Source: Asterionellopsis glacialis
Taxonomy: Eukaryota > Bacillariophyta > Plagiogrammaphyceae > Rhaphoneidales > Asterionellopsidaceae
Length of the DNA stretch: 11,213 nt
Assembly: GCA_014885115.2 (NCBI GenBank)
Contig: WKLE02001410.1
Location: forward strand, 1 to 11,213
Direction: 5' to 3'
Below the pieces are notes generated by a model. The model searched no databases, had not been told where the DNA came from, and saw only the letters and a program-made list of their open reading frames with translations. Positions 1 to 7,889 of the stretch are shown piece by piece (positions within the stretch are counted from its first letter, which is position 1; every line of letters starts with the position of its first letter). Position numbers and translations under genes: made by a program.

Positions 1-106
1 TGGTTGTCAAGAAATCGGTACCGTAAAATGGTACATCCATCCTTCCTCACAAAAAAATAACACGTAAAATTACTAGCTTTGATTAATTTGATTAAAAAAT
101 TTTTTT
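1..106. other. AT-rich leader before the ORF1 start
   Basis: I see no coding signal here. The stretch holds the short palindrome CGGTACCG at 16-23 and ends in an A/T run (about 93-106) directly before the first ATG of the ORF1 remnant at 107. It could be a 5' untranslated leader or part of a terminal repeat. No matching copy is visible at the other end of the element, so I cannot call an LTR. Confidence 0.35.
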
Positions 107-2378
107 ATGTCACAGCCCAGTACTGGACTGGTCCACCTAATCCTGGAACAACTCTACGGCAGGTAGATCAATGAGGAGTTGACCGAATCCGTTATCAAGG
201 CCTTTGAAGAAGTAGTAGAGGACACTCTCAGCCCGGACGAGGTATTAACGCAGCTACTTAGTGCTGACAAACCGAGTGCCTTTCTTACCCTATTGCCAAC
301 ATCTTGTTATGTGACAACGGTATACTGCATTTGAAAGTTTCAAATGGGATTTGGTGAGTTTAATGGGAAAATATTTGCTCGATATGGCGACGTAGATGAA
401 GGGCAGTTACCACCTTATCTACTAGCGCCCGGGGATACAGTTAGTTCTTCCAAGTAGAAACCCTTGTGAGAGCAAAGTCTGTGGACCTAATGGCTGCGTA
501 CGACACAGATCCTGACCTATTGCTGGCGCCATACGTAGGCCGAGTCCAAACAGGCACACCAGTGGAAGACACGGTAAAGTTGTGCAAGTTGGTGTTTGTG
601 CCATTGGAATGGGCGCCATACTTCATGGAGCCCATCCCTCCTTATCGCACCTTACAAGTTATAGAGTGGTTGGTTGGAAACCTAAGCACCGACCACCAAT
701 GACAAGAAGTTAGCTCCATAGTAGAATGGGCCAGACTAGCCTGCACAAAATCATCAAGGGTTGGTCCCTCTCGTAATGATAGCAAACTACAACTGCAGTG
801 GGAACCAGTCATCCCCAACAGGAAGTTGACCTGGTGGGGAAATAGAATCATAAAAGTAGCATTGGGCAAGAATGCTCTTCTTTCTTCCCCAAGTGGTGTA
901 AGAGGTCCAGTGCTTGATGCACAGGCAGCGTATGGTCAAGCCTTGGAGACTGTTAAAGCAGTATCAGCACAGATTACAGAAGCCAAGACTAAATGCTCCT
1001 ATACCGACTCTGAGAAATTACATATACGGGCAGCATGTAGTCTCTCAGAAGGCAAAGACCCTCCAACATTATTAGCAGCCATTGCTGAGGATGGTTGAAC
1101 CTCAGATGTAGTGGAACGGCAGCTACAAAAGAGGTTGAGAGTCTTGCCGGATTCCAATAACCCAGTCAGAGTATTTGTGTCTTCAAGTCTAGTAAAGGAT
1201 GTGAAGTCCCTAAACTTTGGCCATGATGGGGAAGCGGAATTTGATGATTGTCATAAAGGCCTGTCTCCATTTGTGGTACCCTTTACAGCCTTGGCTGTCC
1301 AGAGGTCCCAACGCAAATGACAGGATGCAGTACAGCAAGCAACCAGCACGACCCCTTTGGACATGTTGGAAGTCTCCAGTAATGTAAAGGTGATACTGCC
1401 TAATGATTACACGGGACTGATGCACTTGTTGGCCAACTATCACAAGTTGCTGCAAGAAGTGGTAGGGAAGCAGAGTCACCATTTTAAGGAGGTGGTCAAA
1501 TTGCAGAGGGCTCTTTGACTTAAAGTGGATGTCTACGACAGTATCGGGCCATGAAAAGTGCTCCAGATTTTATGGGCCATCTTACATGACTCTCGGCAGT
1601 TTTTCTCTGAAGCCACACAGTCGGTATACCACCACTTTCCTCAAAAATGGGACCATACTAGAAACTGCACATTGCCCAGTAGATAGATTCTATCCTTCCA
1701 GGGAGTTGCCCCCACCACCTCCATCGTATTATGGAGGAGGCTGAAGTGAAGGGGCTAGTGACCCCATGGAAGGTCTGTTTCCCTTGACGCCCGTGATGGG
1801 ACCTGGAGGAGGATCCGCGGGTCGAGGAAACATATTTAAGGCGCATGTACACCCTCTCATTGAGAAGGTGACTCAGCCATTGAAGAAGCAGTACCCGCAG
1901 TTATCTATTGGGGCCTTAATGAATTCGGTGAATCCTCCAGTGAAATATATGGACCTAAAAATAGGAGCAAAGGGTACCTGTTTGGAAATGAATCTGTTCG
2001 GGGCTTGCTGCACGTACCAACACCTGGAAGCCAAGCCAGAGCTCAAGTGATTGCTGCAACGTTGCAGAAAGCAGCAGAAGCCTACAAACAGAAACTAAGT
2101 TTAAAGAGGAAGCAAGGTGTCTCGTGACTGGTGGTATCCCAGCCAGCTTCCCTGAAGCTTCCAAAACAGAAACCTTGGGAAGTGCCAAGTTCTCCAGCAG
2201 AACATTTGCTATTGGATGATCTGTTTCCTACTGTGCGAACAAGGCAAGAGGGAGAGTGTGCAGACCACAAACCCAAAAGGGGTCATAAGGCCAAGCCAGT
2301 TGCACGACTCCCAGCTGACTCTCCTGCAGCAAGAGCACACAAGGTAAGACAGACTGGCCCCAAAAGGGGAAAAGTCTG
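107..2378 (+). pseudogene. Gag-like ORF1 remnant with basic C-terminal linker
   Basis: This is probably the nucleic-acid-binding structural protein of the retroelement. The frame opens at ATG 107, and the codons that follow read as protein (blocks INEELTESVIKAFEEVVE at 167-220 and FGEFNGKIFARYGDVDEG at 350-403) despite TAG at 164 and TGA at 332. Near 450 the reading moves to frame 1, which carries helix-rich sequence to about 1746 with TGA at 700, 1096, 1318, 1516 and 1552 and TAG at 1684. Frame 2 then takes over (1748-2050) and contains the Cys/His finger. Frame 1 resumes after about 2050 with a Lys/Arg-rich, Pro-rich linker, broken by TGA at 2125 and ending at TGA 2377. Whether the linker belongs to ORF1 or to pol cannot be decided here. 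I do not recognise the large N-terminal domain. Confidence 0.7.
1979..2023 (+). other. CCCH-type zinc-finger remnant in ORF1
   Basis: In frame 2 the residues run C-x8-C-C-x3-H (CLEMNLFGACCTYQH). A standard CCCH finger is C-x8-C-x5-C-x3-H. First spacing and last spacing fit, while the middle spacer is missing, as if a few codons had been lost. This is not the usual C-x2-C-x4-H-x4-C retroviral knuckle. From memory, related diatom elements carry a fuller version at this place. The role would be RNA binding by the Gag-like protein. Confidence 0.5.
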
Positions 2379-3780
2379 ATGAGACCAATGGTGCTCGCAA
2401 GCCTTCATCCATTTGCCGATACCCTGAGAAAGTGGGAGAAAGGAATGCCTGTAGACTGTGGCAAACCCTGGACTAGAGAGGCAATAGAGACAGCCCTGGA
2501 AAAGGGGGGCCACGTGAGCACAAGACTGGATGAGAATATTGATCTAATACACAAAGATATTGAATACCAAGTCAAGGCAGGTTTTTCGTCAGTCGTAAAT
2601 TGGGAGGATATCAAAAACAACCTCCCAACAAATTTTAAGCTCTCCCCTTTGGCAGTGGTCCCTTAAGAGAACAGAAGGGGCAGGATGATACTGTAATTGT
2701 CATTCCCAGTCTATAGGAAATGCAATCCCAGGAATAAAAAGGAGAGGCAGAAGTGTAATCAGATAGTCCTACAGGATTCAGTGAATGACACTACAAAAAA
2801 GCTTGCACCTGAGATTCTGGTCAAACTACTAGGACAAGTATTACCTTGGATCTTCCAGTACATGGACAAAATCCCGGTAGAGGCAGTAATGCACTTCAGC
2901 AAAATTGATCTCTCAGATGGCTTTTGGAGGATGATTGTCGATGACTCTCAAAAATGGAACTTCTACTACGTACTTCCACAGTGCGGACGCTCAAGTGCCC
3001 ATAAAGATTGTGGTTCCCTCTGCCCTACAGATGGGGTGGATGGAGAGCCCTCCATATTTTTTGGCAATGACAGAGACGTGTAGAGACATCATTGATGTCT
3101 TGCTAAAGAAAGGGCAGGAACTGCCAAAACACCCAATGGAACACTACATGTTGCCAGCAAGGCCTGCAAAACGACATAAGCTAGTCCTGGGGAAGAAAAC
3201 GTCCACAAATGTCTTTGTAGATGACTTTTGCCTAGCAGCAGTTGAAACAGAAGACGGTGAAGGACTGCTCTGATTTTCCCAAGCGGCACTCAACATGATC
3301 CATGGCATTTTCCCACCTCCAGAAGTTTTAAACCATGAAGGAGGAAAAGACAGCATGTCTGAGAAGAAGCTGGAACGTGGAGATGCCTGATGGGACCCCC
3401 AAAAGGAAATATTAGGATTCCTATTGAATGGGAAGACGAAGACAGCACAGTTGCCTGCTGGAAAAGCAGAAAAAATCATAAAAGAATTACGCCGAGTCCT
3501 CAAGCGCAAAAAGGTCCACATGTGATGGTTCCAAAAGATCATTGGGAAACTGAGACATGCTACAGGAATCCACCCAGCAGCCAAGGGACTTTACACGCCC
3601 ATAAACAAGGCCATGAGAGGTGACCCAACTGACATTGGATTAGGAAAAACAAGCAAAGGAAGAAGCAACCTGCTGGATCTTGGCATACTGGTAAAAGACC
3701 TGTCCGCATGCCCAACCCATGTACAGGAGCTAGTGCCAGGGAGCCCTGATCTGATTGGATATTGTGACATGTGCGTTTTC
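2379..3780 (+). pseudogene. Reverse transcriptase with connection region, RNase H truncated
   Basis: This encodes the polymerase that copies element RNA into DNA. Frame 3 carries the N-terminal part (VDCGKPWTREAIETALEKG, about 2448-2504) and motif A (FSKIDLSDGFWRM), with the catalytic Asp codon at 2907-2909. At about 2980 the reading moves to frame 1, consistent with one inserted base. Motif B (LQMGWMESPP) follows at 3025-3054, then motif C (FVDD) at 3214-3225 with both Asp present. A connection region follows (KEILGFLLNGKT, then KIIGKLRHATGIHPAAKGLY), and the last recognisable piece is GYCDMCVF (3757-3780), which I read as the first RNase H strand. In-frame stops are TAA 2664, TAA 2694, TGA 3271, TGA 3388 and TGA 3523. 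The polymerase motifs themselves are intact, so decay is recent to moderate. Confidence 0.85.
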
Positions 3781-3852
3781 TTGGATTATGCAAATCCCGA
3801 AAAGTATTACAAGACAGAATATTAGGCATTTTGTAGTTAAATAATTCGTTTT

Positions 3853-3881
3853 CTACATTATTTGCTACATTACTTGCTACA
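3853..3881 (-). repeat. 12-bp tandem repeat, about 2.4 copies
   Basis: On the plus strand CTACATTATTTG (3853-3864) is followed by CTACATTACTTG (3865-3876) and CTACA. On the minus strand, in the Gag frame beyond its TGA, it reads as alternating VASN / VANN units. It is a small in-frame repeat of whole codons. Confidence 0.7.
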
Positions 3882-3892
3882 GGGGTTATATC

Positions 3893-4840
3893 TCATTCTT
3901 CATTGCTATCAATACTTAAGGTATTGAAGTTGAAGTTGTAGCATTGTTCTACATCAGTATCAGTATCATCGGAGTTCTCGTCATTATCACTGCATTTGCA
4001 GTTTTTTTTACTAGACGAGTCCTTAGTCAATAAGTCTTTGACTTGAACCGCAATGGCGTTCAATTCCTGCTTGTCATACTTGTTGTACTGCGGGCGCTTG
4101 TACTTTGGCTGTTCTTTCTTGCTGCCATCTTTCTGATGCTGATCAATGTACTTGTCTAAGGCACGACATTCACTGGTATTGTGGGAACTGTTTTTGTGAA
4201 TTTTACAGTATTTGCGTTTACCTTTATTTGCCTTATGATCCTTACTCCCTTGGCCGTTCTCCTTACGAGGCGGTTTATTCTTGGACCTAGGGCCTGATGG
4301 ATCCCCTATGTTGTCCGTAACTTCCATACGTTCAAGAAATTCCAGAAATGCTGGCAGGCATTTATCCGGTGGGTCAAATCCTTGGTGGGTCATTTCCTTA
4401 CTCCAAGTATTGGGAATTCCAAATTCAAGGATCTCTAGTAATTCTTTGTTGGAGAGTTTCAAGTTCTTGTCTGCTCCAGGGAACTTCTCTAAGTAGCCAT
4501 TTAGCGTGTGGAGAGCAGCTTGGTACTCTTTAGATGTTAGTTCATGTGGCTTCCTGAGGAATTGGTGCATATAGTGTTTCTGCTTCATGAGCGCCTTCAG
4601 GGGGAAAAAATGCTTCTTGAGGTCATCTCTGACCAACTTGAAGTGCTCCACTGTCTCGTTACCGTGTTGCGTATCCACGGCATTAAATACTTGCAGACCT
4701 TCTCCGCATAGTAATGCATGGGCCATTGAGTAGTGAGTGGGCCTGGTTGTGATGCGTTGACCACGAATCACTTGGTCCAGATTATTGAACCAATCCAGTA
4801 GTTCCCCAGGAGATCTGTGATTAAAGTACAGAAACTCCAT
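3893..4840 (-). CDS. Ty3/Gypsy Gag polyprotein, 315 codons from ATG
   Basis: This is the structural protein of retrotransposon particles. Residues about 10-175 form a Gag capsid-type region, including SPGELLDWFNNLDQVIRGQR, the stretch around HYMHQFLRKP and LLEILEFGIPNTWSKEMTHQ. A Lys/Gly-rich linker follows, then a Cys/His knuckle (residues 212-225) and an acidic Ser/Asp-rich tail (about 280-315). The frame has no stop in 315 codons, in contrast to the ruined element beside it, so it is younger or under less decay. It is also open for 53 codons upstream of this ATG, to 4999, and that extension (NGRSYLPSPILLKIPS, then SLLWNPGDQNSKEKYT) resembles the start of the Gag core. The annotated ATG is therefore probably internal. 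The frame ends at TGA 3893. Confidence 0.85.
   Translation of the reverse strand: MEFLYFNHRSPGELLDWFNNLDQVIRGQRITTRPTHYSMAHALLCGEGLQVFNAVDTQHGNETVEHFKLVRDDLKKHFFPLKALMKQKHYMHQFLRKPHELTSKEYQAALHTLNGYLEKFPGADKNLKLSNKELLEILEFGIPNTWSKEMTHQGFDPPDKCLPAFLEFLERMEVTDNIGDPSGPRSKNKPPRKENGQGSKDHKANKGKRKYCKIHKNSSHNTSECRALDKYIDQHQKDGSKKEQPKYKRPQYNKYDKQELNAIAVQVKDLLTKDSSSKKNCKCSDNDENSDDTDTDVEQCYNFNFNTLSIDSNEE
4166..4207 (-). other. Gag zinc knuckle, C-x2-H-x4-H-x4-C
   Basis: The residues CKIHKNSSHNTSEC (Gag 212-225) give C-x2-H-x4-H-x4-C. The second Cys of a classical CCHC knuckle is replaced by His. From memory this C..H....H....C form is common in Gypsy Gags of stramenopiles. It should bind the element RNA during packaging. 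Confidence 0.7.
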
Positions 4841-4988
4841 AGTATACTTCTCTTTGGAGTTTTGATCTCCGGGATTCCATAACAGGCTAACTTTTGCATA
4901 CTGCGCATTAGCTAGCTTCTGCTCTTTTGTACTTGGAATTTTGAGCAGGATAGGAGACGGCAGGTAGCTTCGACCATTGCCTCGGTTA

Positions 4989-5160
4989 GACCCATTCTGT
5001 CAAGAGATTTTTTGGCCTATTTTTGATCTATTTTTGAAGTCTGTCCTTCACACTTACAAAATAGATAAAAAATAGGCTGGAAACCCCCCTCAGATTTGCC
5101 TATTTTTGAAGGGGTTTCCGGATCTATTTTCAAAGCTATTTTCAAATCTTGGACTTTCTG
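4989..5160. repeat. Inverted-repeat arm with nested palindromes and CTATTTT motifs
   Basis: The segment starts with the TTCTGTCAAGA arm and holds seven copies of CTATTTT or its complement AAAATAG. It also has a nested foldback: AAATAGGC with GGAAACCCC, answered by GCCTATTT and GGGGTTTCC between about 5068 and 5120. It ends near ATCTTGGAC (about 5145), a possible decayed match to the ATCTTGAC terminus seen at 5858-5865. It may be a second, longer copy of the 101-bp hairpin family. Confidence 0.5.
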
Positions 5161-5165
5161 AGAGG

Positions 5166-5387
5166 TCAATATCGTTCCATGCCATCAAATAATAATAAGA
5201 TAATAATCAACTACTCCACAGCAACATCAAGAGTGTGCTTTTGCCCTTGGCATGATTCTACTCCTTCTCTGCCTTCTACTACTCCTCTACCCCATTGCTT
5301 CAACCTCCTCTTGTCTTCACACATCTTGTGTTGATTTGATTTGCCCTGTACAACTTGTTGCATCTACCAGGAAAATGACGTGGCATC
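5166..5387. other. Stretch with no recognised gene, behind the coiled-coil frame
   Basis: This part of the inverted-repeat block holds no open frame that I trust. On the minus strand it follows the TGA that ends the coiled-coil frame, and several stops appear quickly in all frames. A pyrimidine-rich run on the plus strand (about 5255-5320) gives long but low-complexity Leu/Ser/Pro translations, which I do not count as a gene. Confidence 0.5.
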
Positions 5388-5389
5388 AG

Positions 5390-5773
5390 TCAAACCCCCG
5401 CATGATTGAGTTTCTCCAGGTCCTTGCTGTACTGCATCAGCGTTGTCGACAATGTTGCAATCATCCTTTTGTGGTTGTCATACTCAACAGATATCTTCTT
5501 CAGTTTCTTCTTCTTCTTCGTGTTGTCAGCGTATTTCTCTTCACAAAGTTTACGCTTTGCCTTCAAGTCATCCAAATCATGCTTTAAGTCCTTGATTGAA
5601 TCTCTTGTCTCCCTCATTTGCATTACAAGTTTGTGCTGCTTGTCAGAGCGTGTTTCTGAGGTGGCCTCTGTCCCTCCGTCAATTTTTCCCATGATTGTTT
5701 CCAAGGCAAGATCCTGCCCAAGTTTGGTTGGCTTGGCAGAAAATTTTTTGAAGGCCGGTCGGTTTCCTTTCTG
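5390..5773 (-). CDS. Coiled-coil protein of unknown function, partial
   Basis: The minus-strand frame is open from 5773, directly after TGA at 5774-5776, to TGA at 5390-5392, about 127 codons. The first in-frame ATG is at about 5692 (IMGKIDGG), so any real start may lie upstream beyond the inverted repeat. From about residue 40 the chain is dense in Lys, Asp, Glu and Leu (MRETRDSIKDLKHDLDDLKA, then EEKYADNTKKKKKLKKISV) and looks like a long helical coiled coil. It has no signal peptide, membrane segment or catalytic motif. Its frame stops at the hairpin terminus sequence exactly as the Gag frame does at the other arm. It could be an N-terminal Gag segment, a captured host fragment or cargo of the inverted-repeat element. 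Confidence 0.45.
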   Translation of the reverse strand, partial: QKGNRPAFKKFSAKPTKLGQDLALETIMGKIDGGTEATSETRSDKQHKLVMQMRETRDSIKDLKHDLDDLKAKRKLCEEKYADNTKKKKKLKKISVEYDNHKRMIATLSTTLMQYSKDLEKLNHAGV

Positions 5774-5869
5774 TCAAGAGAAGCCTATTTTGCCTGAAAA
5801 CTCGATGGAACCCGGAGAAGAGGGACAAAATAGAGAACACAAAATAGGCAGAAAAATATCTTGACAGAA
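5769..5869. repeat. 101-bp hairpin, MITE-like
   Basis: TTCTGTCAAGA at 5769-5779 is matched by TCTTGACAGAA at 5859-5869. Inside them GCCTATTTTG near 5783-5792 is matched by CAAAATAGGC at 5840-5849. Three CTATTTT-type heptamers lie inside. The central 45 bp are not self-complementary. It has no coding capacity and no clear target-site duplication. It resembles a miniature inverted-repeat element whose end sequence is also found at 4995. Confidence 0.6.
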
Positions 5870-5879
5870 CGGGTCTTAG

Positions 5880-6290
5880 GTGTAACAATTTTCATGTTGG
5901 AGTTAGATAAGATTGGAATTAAATTGGATAGTAACTTACCGCTTTTTGCATGGAGTGTTAACACTATGCACTATGCTGACAACAATTATTGAAAAGTGAT
6001 AGAAAATATTGAAAATGGTGCAGAGTTTGTTAGAGTGAATAAATTATGAGCTATTTTAGATAGTTACTTAAAATACCCGACAAATCACCAATTCATCTTA
6101 GCGACCCAATTGCAGTACGGGATCCTATGGTGGATCTACTTAGAGTTTGGTTTCCAATGGAGTTCGGTTTTAACATGTGAACCAAACTCCCCAAGGCAGC
6201 CAATTGGAAGGTGCCGAGTTGGCGTTTCACTGTGTTCTGTCATGATGCATTGCCACGGAGTGGAATTCAATACGCTTCACTTGTTGCACG
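5880..6290. other. Non-coding stretch with one perfect inverted repeat
   Basis: I find no convincing gene in either strand. The first 200 bases are AT-rich. A perfect 10-bp inverted repeat, GAGTTTGGTT at 6143-6152 and AACCAAACTC at 6180-6189, could form a stem with a 27-base loop. The stretch from 6100 to 6290 is richer in GC than its surroundings and could be part of a terminal repeat or a promoter, but no match elsewhere in the window supports that. Confidence 0.4.
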
Positions 6291-6294
6291 TTTG

Positions 6295-6410
6295 TGTCTG
6301 TCCGCTTGATGACATCATCACATCATCTTGTCTGTCCGTGTGATGACATCATTGCATCATCACGTCTGTCTGGTCTGTGATGCCATTGCATCACGGTCTG
6401 TCTGTATTAC
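6295..6410. repeat. 34-bp imperfect tandem repeat, about 3 copies
   Basis: Units begin TGTCTGTCCG at 6295 and 6329, and a degraded third unit begins near 6363 (GTCTGTCTGG). Each of the first two contains TGATGACATCAT, at 6307-6318 and 6341-6352. The third has the shorter GTGATGCCATTGCATCA. The units become less alike downstream. There are no spacers of varied sequence, so this is an ordinary minisatellite and not a CRISPR array. Confidence 0.7.
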
Positions 6411-6775
6411 AGTTGATTGACATATCGCATGAGTCTCGCAACTCACCTACTGCAGATCCTTTTCTGCATACCTCAAATGCTTTGTGTGATGTTGGTGATC
6501 AATTCAACACCTTTTCTTGATCTTTTATAAACCATTTGGGTTGCTTTCCATATCCACCATGCAGACCTTTAAAATTATCAACAGTGGCAAATCTATGTAT
6601 GAGTTGCACATCATCATGCCTTTCTGCCATCATGGCAATACTCAAAAATTCTATCTGCACCTATACTATGAAGGACAATTCTCAACTTTTGTTCTTTTTC
6701 TTGCAATATTTTCTTATACTTCTTAATTATCAGGTCCAGACAGGTGTTGTGCATTGGGTGATTGTTTTTTTTTCA

Positions 6776-7445
6776 TCTTGTAAGTATTTCAGCAAAGGAG
6801 TAGTGAACATCCACTGTAAAGATTTGAATTGATTCCTCACCAACCATTGTCTTTCCCCTCTTCTCTTTAATCTTCTTGATGTCTGCTAGTCTGCGCTGAT
6901 AAAGGCAAACAGAATTGTCCAATACAGTATGTGCGTTTTGGGATAATTTTTTTACTTGGATTGCATGAAGATCAATTTTTGCAGTAAAATCTGTAAGTGT
7001 TATCAGTGTATCACTTGACAGCGCTTCTATGTTTGTACACATTGCATTTCTAATCCATTGTATATCCTGATTGTGAAGAATACAAATTCTCACAGACTTT
7101 AAGAATTTCTCAACAATTTGCGATACAGGTAAGTATGATGGTGCCAGTTCAGGTTGTTGTTTTTTACTGTTACCAGTTTCCTGTTTTCTTTTCATATCCT
7201 GCCACTCATGCACTAACCATTTGTCTTGACTGTCTGACAATACAGGATGCATAAGAAGTGGTAGTGATCTTTCAATACTGCATTCTGAACAACTGTCATA
7301 AATACATTTGTATGGAATAATCTTAGGTACATGTTCTGTTGTATTCTCTTTATTGTACCTTAAATCTTGTTCCTCTTGTTTTTCACATGCAAAAGCCTCA
7401 CATAAGTCTGCTGCATTTGAAGTGGTTAACAGAGCAACAGTTTTT
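6776..7445 (-). pseudogene. Longest surviving frame of the transposase-like gene
   Basis: About 223 codons are open between the in-frame TAA near 7446 and TGA at 6773-6775. The first ATG is at 7252 (MHPVLSD), but protein-like sequence with AADLCEAFACEKQEEQ and PYKCIYDSCSECSIERSL lies upstream of it. This frame is therefore a middle piece, not a gene start. The acidic TDFTAKIDLHA block could hold the first catalytic Asp of a DDE-type enzyme. The next block that I would expect, TDNC-x2-QY-x-CRQN, is not recognisable: the corresponding stretch reads SIGADRIFEYCHDG. If that alignment is right, the second acidic motif has been lost. Confidence 0.55.
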
Positions 7446-7889
7446 TAATAATTGAGTCCTCTCTCACATGTTGGTTGGAATTGTTGAAATTTATTTTTAA
7501 TAATTGGCTTCCTTAAATATGACGACAACAACTATGCATAATGTTGGACTGCGCTTGTTTTTTTGTCCATGCAGGACTCTGGGTGTGGTTTTGACATAGA
7601 GGGACAGAGGTGTTGGTAGAATTTGGTGATCTCAATTGTCTGGCCTTGGTTTTGTTGCTGGAACTTGGAGTAAAAAATGATATTGATTGTCAACACCAAT
7701 TATCAGCCAGATTCTTTGTTTGACCTTTTTCCATTTCCTCTGTGTCTAATTTTGAATCAAAATCACTCCTACAAAAGTTTAAAATAAATGGGTTTGCCAA
7801 GCACTGAATAAAATCTTTTCTTTTGTTCCTTTTTCTTTCTGTTAACAATTTGTTATCTTCTATCAATTCATTTGCCCACTCCCTTGATT

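Larger units (their letters stand above)
107..3780 (+). mobile_element. Decayed retroelement: Gag-like ORF1 plus reverse transcriptase
   Basis: This is one plus-strand coding unit spread over all three frames: frame 2 (107-457), frame 1 (about 446-1746), frame 2 (1748-2050), frame 1 (about 2050-2378), frame 3 (2379-2980) and frame 1 (2980-3780). The order is Gag-like protein with a Cys/His finger, basic linker, reverse transcriptase, connection region and the first strand of RNase H. That order is typical of LTR- or DIRS-type retroelements rather than of LINEs, but I see no LTR and cannot name the clade. From memory, the wording around the active site (LQMGW.ESPP.F, VDDFC) matches a family frequent in diatom genomes. 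At least 14 in-frame stops and several frameshifts make it non-functional. Similarity stops near 3781, where it abuts the minus-strand Gag fragment. Confidence 0.8.
3781..4999 (-). mobile_element. Ty3/Gypsy-type element fragment (gag region only)
   Basis: The minus-strand frame holding Gag is open from 4999, just after TGA at 5000-5002, down to TGA at 3893-3895. It then stays open past that stop toward the junction with the plus-strand element near 3781. No protease, reverse transcriptase or LTR follows in this window. The fragment is therefore a gag piece cut on its 3' side by the neighbouring element and bounded on its 5' side by the inverted-repeat block at 4989. Confidence 0.7.
4989..5875. 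mobile_element. Possible 887-bp element bounded by 35-bp imperfect inverted repeats
   Basis: The arm at 4989-5023 and the reverse complement of 5841-5875 align without gaps and agree at 31 of 35 positions by eye. They share GACCC, TTCTGTCAAGA, ATTTTT and GCCTATTTT. Between them lie a coiled-coil reading frame and several AAAATAG/CTATTTT-rich stretches. No target-site duplication is evident outside the arms, so this could instead be two independent small hairpin elements that happen to face each other. The left arm lies just upstream of the Gag core on the minus strand. Confidence 0.5.

Noticed and set aside
1..106. Terminal repeat or relative of the TTCTGTCAAGA terminus (GTCAAGAAAT near position 6)
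   Set aside because: Only about eight bases agree, which is expected by chance in AT-rich DNA, and no second copy marks an LTR.
466..3523. Reassigned TGA codon read as an amino acid
   Set aside because: TAA and TAG also interrupt the same frames, frameshifts are present, and the residue I would expect from memory at two TGA sites is Arg rather than Trp. Decay explains the pattern better.
4105..4533. Plus-strand open frames across the Gag region
   Set aside because: They are antisense to a 315-codon Gag frame with recognisable domains and have unnatural composition.
5252..5587. Plus-strand Leu/Val-rich frame resembling a membrane protein
   Set aside because: It arises from a pyrimidine-rich stretch and from the antisense of the Lys-rich coiled-coil frame. 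Hydrophobic runs are expected from that.
6295..6410. CRISPR-like array
   Set aside because: The units are adjacent and degenerate with no unique spacers, in a eukaryotic transposon context.
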